Below are positions 9,459 through 18,955 of a stretch of 51,355 nucleotides of DNA, piece by piece (within the stretch, counting starts at the first letter, position 1; each line of letters starts with the position of its first letter). Both the position numbers and the translations under genes were made by a program. The stretch lies in the NCBI GenBank assembly GCA_947446855.1, contig CANFIH010000009.1:1-51355 (forward strand), given 5' to 3'. This DNA is from Burkholderiales bacterium. GTDB taxonomy: Bacteria; Pseudomonadota; Gammaproteobacteria; Burkholderiales; Burkholderiaceae_C. The notes beneath the pieces are model-generated. The model was given only the letters and a program-made list of their open reading frames with translations, was not told where the DNA came from and did not search any database.

Positions 9459-10565
9459 ATGGCATTTACAGAACAACGTATGCAGCAAGCTCTGCTGCTT
9501 GCTGAGCAGAGCCTGACGCTGTCGTCTCCCAATCCGCACGTCGGATGCGTCATCTACAGCGATACTGGAGAACTGCTTGGCCAAGGGCATACCCAGCGCG
9601 CCGGTGCTGAACATGCCGAAATCATGGCGTTGCAGGATGCGCGCAACCGCGGGCATTCATTAGTTGGTGCGACGGCTTACGTTACGCTGGAACCCTGCTC
9701 CCACCAAGGACGCACTGGGCCCTGTTGCGATGCACTTGCAGCGGCTGGCATCACGAAGGTCGTGGCTTCCATCGCCGACCCCAACCCTTTGGTGTCGGGC
9801 CGGGGCTTCGCACGCTTGCGTGCTGCCGGCATTTCGGTGGAGGTTGGCACCGGTGCGGCCCAATCGCGCGAACTCAACATCGGTTTTTTCAGCCGCATGG
9901 TTCGTAGATCACCGTGGGTGCGCATGAAATTCGCAGCCTCGCTGGACGGCAAGACGGCTCTGGAAAATGGCGCTAGCCAGTGGATCACTTCTGAGACGTC
10001 GCGCATGGATGGGCACATGCTGCGCGCGCGCGCGTGTGCCTTGCTCACCGGCAGAGGTACCGTCGCGCATGACAACCCACGAATGGACGTGCGGGGCATA
10101 GAGACGCATCGCCAACCCGCCATTGTGATCGTGGACAGCCAGCTCGCCACCCCGGCGGACGCCCATGTTTTTGCAGCGAATCGGCCGCGCTACCTTTACA
10201 CAGCGTCCCGCCAAGAAGCGAAGCAAGCTGAACTTGAGTCGGCTGGTGCGACGGTCACTTTCTTACCCAACGGCAGTGGCCAGGTGGACCTCGCCGCCAT
10301 GTTGCGAGACTTGGCTGTGAGGGAAATCAACGAAGTGCACGTGGAGGCAGGCGGCACGCTGAACGGTGCACTGATCAGAGATGGGTTGGTCGACGAATTT
10401 GTTGTCTACCTGGCCCCCAAATGGATAGGGCTAGGCCAGGGTATGGCGCATTTCGGCCCCTTGTCGAGTCTGGCACAAGCAGTGCCTCTGGAGTTTCACT
10501 CCTGCACCCGCTGCGGACCCGATCTGCGCATCGCCGCGCGCCGCAGCGGCAGTGACCTGTTTTAG
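9459..10565 (+). CDS. ribD: Bifunctional riboflavin deaminase/reductase RibD
   Basis: RibD carries out the second and third steps of riboflavin synthesis: deamination of the pyrimidine from the GTP cyclohydrolase II reaction, then NADPH reduction of the ribosyl side chain. I chose the ATG at 9459 (M-A-F-T-E-Q); the frame is open to 9399. The deaminase zinc site is H52-A-E54 and P-C80-S-H-Q-G-R-T-G-P-C89. The C-terminal half (about 150-368) is the reductase, beginning R-S-P-W-V-R-M-K-F-A-A-S-L-D-G-K-T-A. The total of 368 residues is normal. It lies between pilE and a glycosyltransferase-like membrane gene whose ATG directly follows its TAG, so ribD and that gene probably share a transcript. 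Confidence 0.97.
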   Translation: MAFTEQRMQQALLLAEQSLTLSSPNPHVGCVIYSDTGELLGQGHTQRAGAEHAEIMALQDARNRGHSLVGATAYVTLEPCSHQGRTGPCCDALAAAGITKVVASIADPNPLVSGRGFARLRAAGISVEVGTGAAQSRELNIGFFSRMVRRSPWVRMKFAASLDGKTALENGASQWITSETSRMDGHMLRARACALLTGRGTVAHDNPRMDVRGIETHRQPAIVIVDSQLATPADAHVFAANRPRYLYTASRQEAKQAELESAGATVTFLPNGSGQVDLAAMLRDLAVREINEVHVEAGGTLNGALIRDGLVDEFVVYLAPKWIGLGQGMAHFGPLSSLAQAVPLEFHSCTRCGPDLRIAARRSGSDLF

Positions 10566-12695
10566 ATGCACGCCACTCGAACAGCACTGCTGTTTGCCGT
10601 GATGATGGTGCTGGCCCCTGCGTTGGGCTCACCTACTGAAGAGCTGGTTCAAGACACACTCAAGTCCATCTTGATCTCGTTCTTTGCGCTTGCCACGGCA
10701 CTCAGTTACTTTTGGGACATGCGTACCGGCAAATACAAAGTGCATTTACATCCCTTGCTGTTGCTGCCCCTTACTTTGTGTCTGTATGCACTGGGCAGTA
10801 TGGCCTGGTCGCACACCTATCTTGCTGGCGTTGAGGCGGTCAGGTGGTTTGTGTTCGGCCTGATTTTTTTTCTGGGACTCAATTCATTTTCTCTGAACCT
10901 GGTTACCACCGTGGTGTGGGGGATCCACCTCGGAGCCGTCACAGCCTGTTTGTGGACTGCATTGCAGTTCTGGGGGGATTTTTCGTTTTTCGCGCAGGGG
11001 CCTAACCCAGCATCAACCTTCGTTAACCGTAACTTTTTCGGTGAGTTTGTGGTTTGCACTTTCCCTTATTCAGTTCTGCTAATGACGCGGGTACGCGACA
11101 AGACCTCTGTCTACTTTTTAACATTCGCACTGGGGTTCAATGTCGTAGCGTTGATGATGACGGGCACGCGATCTGCGCTGACTGGCCTGTTGCTCACGCT
11201 GCTCGTACTTCCGGGACTGCTGTACCTGTGCCGGAGGCAAGTCGTTTCATCTGGGTGGCGAGTCAGGCATTGGGTGGGACTGCTCCTGGTGTTTGTGGTT
11301 TCCGTCTCCCTATTGAGTTCGATTACCACAAGAAATCCGCTAATCCTCAAGGAAGATAGCGGCACCAACGCTCTGGAGCGAGCCACTTCACGGGTGATGT
11401 CATTGGCCAAGCCAAGCGAATATTCAAAAGGGTCATTTTCAACGCGCACCGTCATGTGGAAGGACACCTTACGCATGATTGCAGCCCACCCCCTGGCGGG
11501 TGTTGGCGCTGGTGCATGGGAAGTGCAGGTTCCCCTTTTCCAGGCATCCGACACCATCATCGAGACGGACTACTACGCGCACAACGAGTATCTGCAACTG
11601 ATCGCTGAGTACGGTTTAACCGGCTGGATATTTCTGTTGTTAATGGTCGCGTACCTCGTGCGATCCACCTGGCTTACCTGGTCCATCAGGGCAGCAGAAA
11701 GCCAACAGGAACTCCCGGTGCGCGCCTTCACGCTCCTGAGTTTGTCGATGCTGCTCTTGGTAAGCAATGCAGGATTTCCGTGGCGAATGGCCTGCACAGG
11801 AGCCCTGTTTGCGCTGAGTCTCGCATTGCTGGCCGCATCGGACGCAAGGCTCAACCTCCGCAGTCACACTTTGGGATCACATGCCTACGCCTGGGGTGCG
11901 CGCAAAAGGCAATTGGCCTTTGCATTGACGGCGCTGTGCAGTCTGTTTGCTGTTTACATTGCACAACAGGCCATCGAGTGCGAAAGCAAGTTAGTGCGGG
12001 CAGTTAAGACCGCCTTGACGATCCGGCAGTCCTCCAGTCCCAATGATCCGGATTGGGACAAGACCAAGGAGGCCATGCTGACCACATTGCGCGAAGGCAT
12101 GGCAATCAACCCGCACTACCGCAAATTGACGCCGATCGTGGCCGATTCGTTCGCCGGTTGGGGGGACTGGAAGAACGCCAACTGGATCTGGGAATCTGTG
12201 CTCGCCTCACGACCCTACGTCTTGGCAATCATGACAAACCTTACGCGAGGTTATCTGCAGGAGGGAGACCTCGCCAAGGCTGGGCAAATGATTGAAAGAA
12301 TTCGTCAGCAGCAACCCGGCGCCAGCGGGCTAAAGACCTTGGAAGTGACGTTATGGAGTCGATCGGGAAGGGAGCATGACGCAGCGCAGCGCGCCAAGGA
12401 GTTGCTTCGCGGTGGCGCAGCCGACTTCGAACTGGTAAAGACGGCGTACAACTTAGGGATGCGCATCCGTGACCCTGAACTGGCGATCATGGCCCTTGAA
12501 ACCCGAAACAGAACCTGGCCTGGCCAAGCGATTGATGGTTGGCTGAAACTGGGGCTGATTTATGCTGCGCCGCAAGCCAGGGACGAAGCCAAAGCGCTGG
12601 AGAACTTCAGGGCTGCCCTGAAGGCAGCAGCGCCCACCGCCCGACCCGAGGTTCTCGCACGGATACCTCCAAAATTCCGGGCCAGCTTGGAATAG
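10566..12695 (+). CDS. O-antigen ligase/pilin glycosyltransferase-like (Wzy_C/PglL superfamily) membrane protein with TPR-like tail
   Basis: This is a 709-residue polytopic inner-membrane protein. About ten to twelve hydrophobic segments lie between residues 1 and 460. The large periplasmic loop carries Wzy_C superfamily features: N-R-N-F-F-G-E near residue 155, G-T-R-S-A-L-T-G near 200, H-P-L-A-G-V-G-A-G-A-W near 310, and A-H-N-E-Y-L-Q-L-I-A-E-Y-G near 340. The His in H-N-E is the conserved position in WaaL and PglL/PilO enzymes that move lipid-linked glycans onto acceptors. The C terminus (about 500-700) looks helical and TPR-like. The ATG directly abuts the ribD stop. Because pilin genes lie just upstream, pilin O-glycosylation is a reasonable inference; a lipopolysaccharide ligase or polymerase is the alternative. 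Sequence alone does not settle the acceptor. Confidence 0.8.
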   Translation: MHATRTALLFAVMMVLAPALGSPTEELVQDTLKSILISFFALATALSYFWDMRTGKYKVHLHPLLLLPLTLCLYALGSMAWSHTYLAGVEAVRWFVFGLIFFLGLNSFSLNLVTTVVWGIHLGAVTACLWTALQFWGDFSFFAQGPNPASTFVNRNFFGEFVVCTFPYSVLLMTRVRDKTSVYFLTFALGFNVVALMMTGTRSALTGLLLTLLVLPGLLYLCRRQVVSSGWRVRHWVGLLLVFVVSVSLLSSITTRNPLILKEDSGTNALERATSRVMSLAKPSEYSKGSFSTRTVMWKDTLRMIAAHPLAGVGAGAWEVQVPLFQASDTIIETDYYAHNEYLQLIAEYGLTGWIFLLLMVAYLVRSTWLTWSIRAAESQQELPVRAFTLLSLSMLLLVSNAGFPWRMACTGALFALSLALLAASDARLNLRSHTLGSHAYAWGARKRQLAFALTALCSLFAVYIAQQAIECESKLVRAVKTALTIRQSSSPNDPDWDKTKEAMLTTLREGMAINPHYRKLTPIVADSFAGWGDWKNANWIWESVLASRPYVLAIMTNLTRGYLQEGDLAKAGQMIERIRQQQPGASGLKTLEVTLWSRSGREHDAAQRAKELLRGGAADFELVKTAYNLGMRIRDPELAIMALETRNRTWPGQAIDGWLKLGLIYAAPQARDEAKALENFRAALKAAAPTARPEVLARIPPKFRASLE

Positions 12696-12767
12696 GAAAA
12701 ACACCCGCAAAACAGCATTTTTTGGGCATCCCCGCTGGCACACCCCAATCCCTGCGAAAATACGCGG

Positions 12768-13394
12768 ATGTTTACCGGAATCATCACCGGCGTAGGGCGC
12801 ATCGCCGCCGTTCACGCCTTGGGCTCTTCATCGCATGGCAAGCGCCTGACCATCTCCTGCCCTGCGCACTATCTGGACGACGTGGGCCTGGGCGACAGCA
12901 TCGCGCTCAATGGAGCCTGCATGACAGTCACGACGCTGGATGCCGCAGCCAACCGTTACACCGTCGACATCTCGGCCGAATCGCTGGACAAAACCGCCGG
13001 GCTGGACAGCGAGGGCCCCATCAACCTGGAAAAGGCCCTGCGCGCCAACGACCGCCTGGGTGGCCACCTGGTGTCCGGCCACGTGGACGGCGTCGGCACG
13101 GTGACGCACTTTGCCCAAGTCGGCGAGAGCTGGGATCTGCGCATCCTGGCCCCCAAGGAGCTGGGCAAGTTCCTGGCTTACAAGGGCTCCATCGTCATCA
13201 ACGGTGTCAGCCTGACCGTGAACCGTGTGGTCGACCTGCCGGAAGGCTGCGAGGTCTGCATCAACCTGATTCCGCACACCGTAGAAAACACCGCCCTATC
13301 CGTCTTGCGCGCAGACAGCCGCGTCAATCTGGAAATTGACCTGATCGCCCGCTATGTGGAGCGCATGCTGACGGCCCCTGCGCAGACGGCCTAA
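12768..13394 (+). CDS. ribE: Riboflavin synthase alpha chain
   Basis: This enzyme dismutates two molecules of 6,7-dimethyl-8-ribityllumazine to riboflavin and the pyrimidine intermediate, acting last in the pathway. The 208 residues contain two repeated lumazine-binding barrels: the first starts M-F-T-G-I-I-T-G-V-G, the second near residue 98 contains G-H-L-V-S-G-H-V-D-G-V-G. N-G-A-C-M-T-V-T and N-G-V-S-L-T-V-N are the matching motifs in the two halves. It starts 72 bases after the ligase-like gene and is followed by ribBA. I looked upstream for an FMN riboswitch (AGGG-type start with GAAA/CCC elements) and saw none. Confidence 0.97.
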   Translation: MFTGIITGVGRIAAVHALGSSSHGKRLTISCPAHYLDDVGLGDSIALNGACMTVTTLDAAANRYTVDISAESLDKTAGLDSEGPINLEKALRANDRLGGHLVSGHVDGVGTVTHFAQVGESWDLRILAPKELGKFLAYKGSIVINGVSLTVNRVVDLPEGCEVCINLIPHTVENTALSVLRADSRVNLEIDLIARYVERMLTAPAQTA

Positions 13395-13436
13395 ACGCTG
13401 CCGTAACTGTTTAACCCTCTTCCCCTTTTTGCCCCC

Positions 13437-14564
13437 ATGAATGCACCCGCAACCGCCCTCACCCCCGTCGCCATTTCGCCCATCGAAGACATCGTCGCCG
13501 ACATGCGCGCCGGCAAGATCGTGATCCTGGTAGATGAAGAAGACCGCGAGAACGAGGGCGACCTGATTCTGGCGGCCGACCACGTCAGCGCCGATGCGAT
13601 CAACTTCATGGCCAAGTTCGGCCGCGGTCTGATCTGCCTGACCCTCAGCCGCGAACGCTGCGAGCGCCTGCAACTGCCCCCCATGACCGCCCGCAATGGC
13701 GACAAAAAAGGCACCGCTTTCACCGCCTCGATTGAAGCCGCTGAAGGGGTCACCACGGGCATTTCCGCTGCTGACCGTGCCCGCACCGTGCAAGCTGCCG
13801 TGGCCCGTAACGCCGTGCCAGCCGATCTGGTGCAGCCCGGCCATATCTTTCCACTGCAAGCCGTGGACGGCGGTGTGCTGATGCGCGCCGGCCATACGGA
13901 GGCCGGCTGCGATCTGGCTGCCATGGCCGGTTGCTCGCCCGCGTCGGTCATCTGCGAAATCATGAACGACGACGGCACCATGGCCCGTCTGCCCGATCTG
14001 CAGCTGTTTGCTGCCGAGCATGGCCTCAAGATCGGCACCATTGCCGACCTGATCGCGCACCGCAGCCGCGTCGAGTCCCTGATCGAACAGGTGGGCACGC
14101 GCAGCATCCAAACGGCAGCCGGTGAATTCACCGCCCACGCCTTCCGTGACACCACCGGTCGCGGCATCCACCTGGCGCTGGTCAAGGGCGAGTGGAGCCC
14201 TGCGGATTCCGTGGCCGTGCGTGTGCACGAGCCGCTGTCCGTGCTGGATGCCCTGGAAGTCAACCGCACCATGCACAGCTGGAGCCTGGAATCTGCCCTG
14301 GCGCATATCGCCGCCGAGGGCAAGGGCGTGGTCGTCCTGCTGAACTGTGGCGAGAGCGGCGAGCAATTGCTGGCCCAGTTTGAAGGCACCGCGCGCGCCG
14401 CCCACGGCCCCGAGCGGGGCCGCATGGACCTGCGCAGCTACGGCATTGGCGCACAGGTGCTGCGCCTGTGCGGCGTGCACAAAATGCGCCTGCTCGGCAG
14501 CCCGCGCCGCATGCCCAGCATGACCGGCTACGGCCTGGAAATCACTGGCTACATCAGCAAATAA
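13437..14564 (+). CDS. ribBA: 3,4-dihydroxy-2-butanone-4-phosphate synthase with a degenerate GTP cyclohydrolase II domain
   Basis: The N-terminal domain (about residues 15-215) converts ribulose 5-phosphate to the four-carbon unit for lumazine. Its motifs are intact: D-E-E-D-R-E-N-E-G-D and H-T-E-A-G-C-D-L-A. The C-terminal domain aligns with GTP cyclohydrolase II (V-R-V-H, D-L-R-S-Y-G-I-G-A-Q-V-L) but lacks the zinc site: the segment that should read S-E-C is H-E-P (264-266) and the one that should read R-C-D-C-G is R-T-M-H-S (277-281). It therefore probably cannot open GTP, and a separate ribA elsewhere is expected. Such RibBA-like proteins are known in betaproteobacteria. It sits between ribE and ribH. 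Confidence 0.93.
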   Translation: MNAPATALTPVAISPIEDIVADMRAGKIVILVDEEDRENEGDLILAADHVSADAINFMAKFGRGLICLTLSRERCERLQLPPMTARNGDKKGTAFTASIEAAEGVTTGISAADRARTVQAAVARNAVPADLVQPGHIFPLQAVDGGVLMRAGHTEAGCDLAAMAGCSPASVICEIMNDDGTMARLPDLQLFAAEHGLKIGTIADLIAHRSRVESLIEQVGTRSIQTAAGEFTAHAFRDTTGRGIHLALVKGEWSPADSVAVRVHEPLSVLDALEVNRTMHSWSLESALAHIAAEGKGVVVLLNCGESGEQLLAQFEGTARAAHGPERGRMDLRSYGIGAQVLRLCGVHKMRLLGSPRRMPSMTGYGLEITGYISK

Positions 14565-14582
14565 CACACAAGGGACATTCAT

Positions 14583-15059
14583 ATGTTTGGCGCAGACAAA
14601 GGCACCGTTGCCGCAATTGACCCCCGCATGAACGGCAAGAAACTCAAGATCGGAATCGTGCAAGCGCGCTTTAACGCCAACATTACCGACGCACTGGCCA
14701 GCGCCTGCAAGGCCGAGTTGCTGGCACTGGGCGTGGCCGAGAAAGACATCACCCATATCACCGTGCCCGGCGCGCTGGAAGTGGCGGTAGCCCTGCAAGG
14801 CATGGCCGAGAAATCCAGCTATGACGCACTGGTGGCCCTGGGCTGCATCATCCGGGGCGAGACCTACCACTTTGAACTGGTAGCCAACGAATCCGGCGCC
14901 GCGATTACCCGCATCGGCCTGGACTACCAGCTGCCGATTGCCAACGCTGTGCTGACCACCGAAAACCTGGAGCAGGCCGAGGCCCGTCAGGAAGAAAAAG
15001 GCCGCGATGCGGCCCGCGTAGCCGTCGAAATGGCCAACCTGCTGGAGACTATTGGATGA
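14583..15059 (+). CDS. ribH: 6,7-dimethyl-8-ribityllumazine synthase
   Basis: Lumazine synthase condenses the pyrimidine with dihydroxybutanone phosphate, using the product of the upstream ribBA. The 158 residues contain I-V-Q-A-R-F-N (substrate-binding Phe/Asn region), V-P-G-A-L-E-V (phosphate loop entry), [13 protein letters not shown] (catalytic His at the usual place) and N-A-V-L-T-T-E-N (the family usually has N-G-V-L-T). It follows ribBA by 18 bases, with an A/G-rich ribosome binding site. Its stop overlaps the nusB start (ATGA), a strong sign of translational coupling. Confidence 0.97.
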   Translation: MFGADKGTVAAIDPRMNGKKLKIGIVQARFNANITDALASACKAELLALGVAEKDITHITVPGALEVAVALQGMAEKSSYDALVALGCIIRGETYHFELVANESGAAITRIGLDYQLPIANAVLTTENLEQAEARQEEKGRDAARVAVEMANLLETIG

Positions 15060-15589
15060 GCGATTTCAACCACCCTTCCACCCCTGCGCGCCCTCCGCGC
15101 CAGGCCCGCACTGGCGTCACCAGCACCGGCGCCCGCAAGGCCGGCAGCAAGTCCGACCGCAGCCGTGCGCGCGAATTTGCGTTGCAAGGCCTGTACCAAT
15201 TCATCGTCGGCTGCAATCCGGTGGAGGATGTAGACACGTTTACCCGTGACCTGGCCGGCTTCAACAAGGCCGATGCGGCCCACTTTGACGCGCTGCTGCA
15301 CGGTTGCGCCGATCAGGCCCGCCATCTGGATGTGCTGATCCAACCCCTGCTGGACCGCCCTTGGGCCGAGATTTCGCCCATCGAGCATGGCGTGATGTGG
15401 ATCGGCGTCTACGAGATGCAGCACTGCCTGGACGTGCCCTGGCGCGTGGTCATCAACGAATGCGTGGAGCTGGCCAAGGAATTTGGCGGCACCGACGGCC
15501 ACAAGTATGTCAACGCCGTGCTCAACGGCCTGGCACCGCAGTTGCGTGCCGCCGAGGTCGAATCCGACCGCGGCAAGAAGCCGCGCTGA
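15056..15589 (+). CDS. nusB: Transcription antitermination factor NusB
   Basis: NusB binds boxA RNA with NusE (S10) and supports antitermination on rRNA operons. The N terminus is a 30-residue, Pro/Arg-rich extension, followed by the core start [14 protein letters not shown]. The helical core ends with [20 protein letters not shown] and V-N-A-V-L-N-G-L, the family signature. The ATG overlaps the ribH stop by four bases. The ribH-nusB linkage is widespread in proteobacteria. Confidence 0.95.
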   Translation: MSDFNHPSTPARPPRQARTGVTSTGARKAGSKSDRSRAREFALQGLYQFIVGCNPVEDVDTFTRDLAGFNKADAAHFDALLHGCADQARHLDVLIQPLLDRPWAEISPIEHGVMWIGVYEMQHCLDVPWRVVINECVELAKEFGGTDGHKYVNAVLNGLAPQLRAAEVESDRGKKPR

Positions 15590-15600
15590 TTAGTCCATCC

Positions 15601-16785
15601 ATGCAGATCTCCGCGCGCGCCCAAGCCATAGAGCCTTTTTATGTCATGGAAGTGGCCAAGGCCGCGGCCGAGCTGGGCAAGACCGTTGCGCACACGGATG
15701 CGCCCATGGTGTTCCTGAACATTGGTGAACCCGACTTCACCGCCCCGCCGCTGGTGCAGGAGGCCGCAGCACGCGCTGTGCACGACGGCCTGACGCAGTA
15801 CACGCCGGCTCTGGGGCTGATGCCGCTGCGCGAGCGCATCTCCGACTGGTACGCCACCCGCTTCAACGCCCGCGTGCCGGCCGGCCGTATCGTCATCACC
15901 GCCGGTGCGTCAGCCGCCCTGCACCTGGCCTGCATGGCGCTGATCGATGCGGGCGATGAGGTGCTGATGCCCGACCCCAGCTACCCCTGCAACCGACACT
16001 TCGTCAGCGCCGCTGGCGGTAAGGCGGTGCTGCTGCCCACCACCGCAGCCGAGCGTTTTCAGCTCACTGCCGACAAGGTGCAAGCGGCCTGGAGCGCGCG
16101 CACCCGCGGTGTCTTGCTGGCCTCGCCCTCCAACCCCACCGGCACCAGCATCCACCCGGACGAGTTGCGCCGCATTCACCAGGTGGTGCAGTCACGCGGT
16201 GGCATCACGCTGGTGGACGAGATATATCTCCCGCTGAGCTTCGATGCGCAATACGGCCAGACGGCCTTGGCGATAGACGACTCCATCATCAGCCTCAACA
16301 GCTTCAGCAAATACTTCAACATGACGGGCTGGCGCCTGGGCTGGATGGTGGTGCCCGAGAAACTGGTACCCGTCATCGAACGCCTGGCGCAAAACCTGTT
16401 TATCTGCCCCAGCACCGTTGCCCAGCACGCCGCCCTGGCCTGTTTCGAGCCCGCAAGCATTGCCCTTTATGAGCAGCGTCGGGATGAGTTCAAAGCCCGG
16501 CGCGACTATTTCATCCCGGCCCTCAACGCCCTGGGCCTGACCGTGCCGGTCATGCCGGACGGCGCTTTTTACGCCTGGGCCGACTGTTCAGCCGCCTGCG
16601 CCCAACTCGGTGTCAACGGCAGCTGGGATTTCGCGTTGGAAGTGATGAACCGTGCCCATGTGGCGGTCACACCCGGGCGCGATTTCGGCACGGCCCAGAC
16701 TGCCCAGTTCATCCGTTTTTCCACTGCCAGTTCCATGGCGCAATTGCACACTGCGGTCGCGCGGCTGCGTAGCCTGCTGGCCTGA
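15601..16785 (+). CDS. PLP-dependent aminotransferase, class I/II
   Basis: This is a fold-type I aminotransferase of 394 residues, cytoplasmic. Visible family features are N-I-G-E-P-D-F near the N terminus, [11 protein letters not shown] (PLP phosphate loop), S-N-P-T-G-T, and S-F-S-K237[10 protein letters not shown], where K237 is the Schiff-base lysine. The ATG at 15601, 12 bases after nusB, fits the normal N terminus; the frame is open further upstream only as a shadow of nusB. The sequence resembles aspartate/alanine-type enzymes, but I cannot name the substrate. Its position behind nusB and before tolQ gives no functional hint. Confidence 0.93.
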   Translation: MQISARAQAIEPFYVMEVAKAAAELGKTVAHTDAPMVFLNIGEPDFTAPPLVQEAAARAVHDGLTQYTPALGLMPLRERISDWYATRFNARVPAGRIVITAGASAALHLACMALIDAGDEVLMPDPSYPCNRHFVSAAGGKAVLLPTTAAERFQLTADKVQAAWSARTRGVLLASPSNPTGTSIHPDELRRIHQVVQSRGGITLVDEIYLPLSFDAQYGQTALAIDDSIISLNSFSKYFNMTGWRLGWMVVPEKLVPVIERLAQNLFICPSTVAQHAALACFEPASIALYEQRRDEFKARRDYFIPALNALGLTVPVMPDGAFYAWADCSAACAQLGVNGSWDFALEVMNRAHVAVTPGRDFGTAQTAQFIRFSTASSMAQLHTAVARLRSLLA

Positions 16786-16802
16786 TTGACCCGAACCACA
16801 CC

Positions 16803-17501
16803 ATGAACCAAGACCTTTCCATCCTCCACCTGGTGCTCAACGCCAGCGCCGTGGTGCAAGCCGTCATGCTGCTGCTGATGGTGGTATCCATTGCCAGCTG
16901 GGCGGCCATCTTCCGCAAGCTGTTTTCGCTGAAAAAGGTGAAGAGCCAGAACGAGGAGTTCGAGCGCGAATTCTGGTCCGGCGCCAGCCTCAACGACCTG
17001 TTCAACGCCGCCAGCAAACGCGCCAGCCATTGCGGCCCGATGGAACGCATTTTTGCCAGCGGCATGCGCGAGTACCAAAAACTGCGTGAGCGCCGCATCA
17101 CCGACGCCGGCACGCTGATGGACGGCGCGCGGCGCGCCATGCGCGCCAGCTTTCAGCGCGAGATGGATGTGGTGGAAACCAACCTCTCGTTCCTGGCCTC
17201 GGTGGGCTCGGTCTCTCCCTATGTGGGTTTGTTTGGGACGGTCTGGGGCATCATGCACGCCTTTGTCGGCCTGGCCGCGCTGACCCAGGTGACGCTGGCC
17301 ACCGTGGCCCCCGGCATTGCCGAGGCCTTGGTTGCCACCGCCATCGGCCTGTTTGCCGCCATCCCGGCTGTGGTGGCCTACAACCGCTTCGCCCGCGACC
17401 TGGACCGCATCGCCATCCAGCAGGAAACTTTTATTGAAGAGTTCTCCAACATCCTGCAACGCAACGTCGGCGCGCAAACCCCGCCACCGGCTGCCCGTTA
17501 A
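16803..17501 (+). CDS. tolQ: Tol-Pal system protein TolQ
   Basis: TolQ is the inner-membrane stator subunit which, with TolR, uses the proton gradient to energise TolA during outer-membrane invagination at division. The 232 residues hold three membrane segments: about 17-37, 135-157 and 170-195. The region [18 protein letters not shown] is the conserved MotA/ExbB/TolQ signature. TolQ is preferred over ExbB because tolR and tolA follow. The gap to tolR is 23 bases with an AAGGAG ribosome binding site. Confidence 0.95.
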   Translation: MNQDLSILHLVLNASAVVQAVMLLLMVVSIASWAAIFRKLFSLKKVKSQNEEFEREFWSGASLNDLFNAASKRASHCGPMERIFASGMREYQKLRERRITDAGTLMDGARRAMRASFQREMDVVETNLSFLASVGSVSPYVGLFGTVWGIMHAFVGLAALTQVTLATVAPGIAEALVATAIGLFAAIPAVVAYNRFARDLDRIAIQQETFIEEFSNILQRNVGAQTPPPAAR

Positions 17502-17524
17502 TCCGCACGCGCAAGGAGCACGAT

Positions 17525-17965
17525 ATGCCCGCTGTCGCCGGTCGCAGCCATGGTCGCGGACGCCGCACCATCAACGAAATCAACATGGTGCCTTTCATCG
17601 ACGTGATGCTGGTGCTGCTCATCATCTTCATGGTGACCGCGCCCCTCATCACCCCCAGTCTGATCGACCTGCCCAGCGTGGGCAAGGCCGCGCGCCAGCC
17701 GGACCAGATCATCCAGGTGGTCGTGGGAAAAAATGAAAAGCTCGAGCTCAAAACCGACGCCCAGACCGCCCCCATCGCATTGAGGGATCTGGCCGCGGCG
17801 GTTCAGCGCGCCCAGGGTGCCAAGGGCAGCGCCGCAGCAGCTGGCACGGCGGTCGTGATCAGTGCCGACAAGAACGTGAAATACGAGAGCGTGGTGCGCG
17901 TGATGGACACCTTGCAGCGCGCGGGCATTCAACGCGTAGGCCTGTCTGTGCAGCTGGTTAACTAA
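17525..17965 (+). CDS. tolR: Tol-Pal system protein TolR (ExbD family)
   Basis: TolR anchors in the inner membrane by one segment (about 23-43) and forms the proton channel with TolQ. The channel Asp is D26 in [16 protein letters not shown]. The N-terminal cytoplasmic stretch is basic (R-S-H-G-R-G-R-R). The periplasmic domain contains [11 protein letters not shown] and ends [10 protein letters not shown]. At 146 residues it has family length. It lies between tolQ and tolA, each gap under 25 bases, consistent with one operon. Confidence 0.95.
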   Translation: MPAVAGRSHGRGRRTINEINMVPFIDVMLVLLIIFMVTAPLITPSLIDLPSVGKAARQPDQIIQVVVGKNEKLELKTDAQTAPIALRDLAAAVQRAQGAKGSAAAAGTAVVISADKNVKYESVVRVMDTLQRAGIQRVGLSVQLVN

Positions 17966-17988
17966 GGCGTTCACGCAGCACGCAAGGC

Positions 17989-18951
17989 ATGTCAACTGCA
18001 CCCCGTCACCTGGAATTTGCGCCACCGCCCACGCCGGGATTGCTGCGTGCGCTGGGGCTGGCCATCGTGGCCCACCTGGTGCTGCTGGCCGTGCTGTCCA
18101 TGGGTGTGCAGTGGAAGCGTGACGCCGTGCAGGAAACGTTTCAGGCCGAACTGTGGGCCAGCGTGCCGATTCAGGCCGCAGCGCCTGCGCCGGAACTGGA
18201 GCCGGTTGCTGAGCCGCCCCCACCCACGCCTCCCCAGCCCAAACCGGAACCCAAGCCACTGCCCAAGCCCGTCGTCCCGCCACCCGATACATCCAAGGCC
18301 GAGGCCGACATTGCGTTGCTGAAGGAAAAGGCCAAAGCCAAGCAACTCAAGGAAAAGAAGCTGGCGCTGGAAAAGGCCGAGTTGGAAAAGAAAAAGCAGG
18401 CTGAACTCGAACAGCAAAAACAAGCCAAGCTGGAGCAGGACAAAAAGGACAAGCTCGAGAAGCAGAAAAAAGAGCTGGCAGAAAAGCAGAAGAAAGAACA
18501 GGCCGACAAACTCGCTAAAGCCAAGGATGAGGCGCAGCGCAAACAGGACTTGAAAGACGCGCAGCAAATCGAGGAACAGCGCCAGAAGAACATCAAACGC
18601 ATGGCCGGCCTGGCCGGTGCGGGCGGCAACGGTGCACAGGGTTCCACCAGCACCGCTTTGGAAGCCAAGGCGCCCTCAGACAGTTACAAGGGCCGCATCC
18701 GCGCCTACATCAAACGCTTCCACACTTACACCGAAACCGTCAGCGGCAACCCCACCACCGAGATCGAGATCCGCACCGCCTCGGACGGCAGCATCCTGAG
18801 CCGCAAGATCACCAAGTCCAGTGGCACCAGGTCCTGGGACGATGCCGCACTCAATGCCATCGACAAGGCGGAGAAACTGCCCTTGGATGAAAACGGACGC
18901 GCACCACCACCGATGATTCTGGTCTGGTCGGCGCAGGAGTTGGCGCGCTAA
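17989..18951 (+). CDS. tolA: Cell envelope integrity protein TolA
   Basis: TolA spans the periplasm and links the TolQR motor to TolB and Pal. A short cytoplasmic start is followed by one membrane helix (about 17-38, LRALGLAIVAHLVLLAVLS). A Pro-rich linker (about 60-95) precedes a long Lys/Glu/Ala/Gln helix (about 98-205). The C-terminal globular domain (about 225-320) begins S-D-S-Y-K-G-R-I-R-A-Y-I and has a TonB/TolA-type fold (G-S-I-L-S-R-K-I-T-K-S-S-G). No tolB or pal follows; the next genes are convergent iron-transport genes. If the usual tolQRAB-pal operon applied, it has been split here. Confidence 0.93.
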   Translation: MSTAPRHLEFAPPPTPGLLRALGLAIVAHLVLLAVLSMGVQWKRDAVQETFQAELWASVPIQAAAPAPELEPVAEPPPPTPPQPKPEPKPLPKPVVPPPDTSKAEADIALLKEKAKAKQLKEKKLALEKAELEKKKQAELEQQKQAKLEQDKKDKLEKQKKELAEKQKKEQADKLAKAKDEAQRKQDLKDAQQIEEQRQKNIKRMAGLAGAGGNGAQGSTSTALEAKAPSDSYKGRIRAYIKRFHTYTETVSGNPTTEIEIRTASDGSILSRKITKSSGTRSWDDAALNAIDKAEKLPLDENGRAPPPMILVWSAQELAR

Positions 18952-18955
18952 GGAA

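Noticed and set aside
12696-12767. Possible FMN riboswitch before ribE
   Set aside because: The 72-base gap is too short and lacks the conserved RFN elements.
13296-14870. 524-codon open frame on the minus strand opposite ribBA/ribH
   Set aside because: It is a shadow in GC-rich coding DNA; the composition is unlike a real protein and the plus-strand genes are certain.
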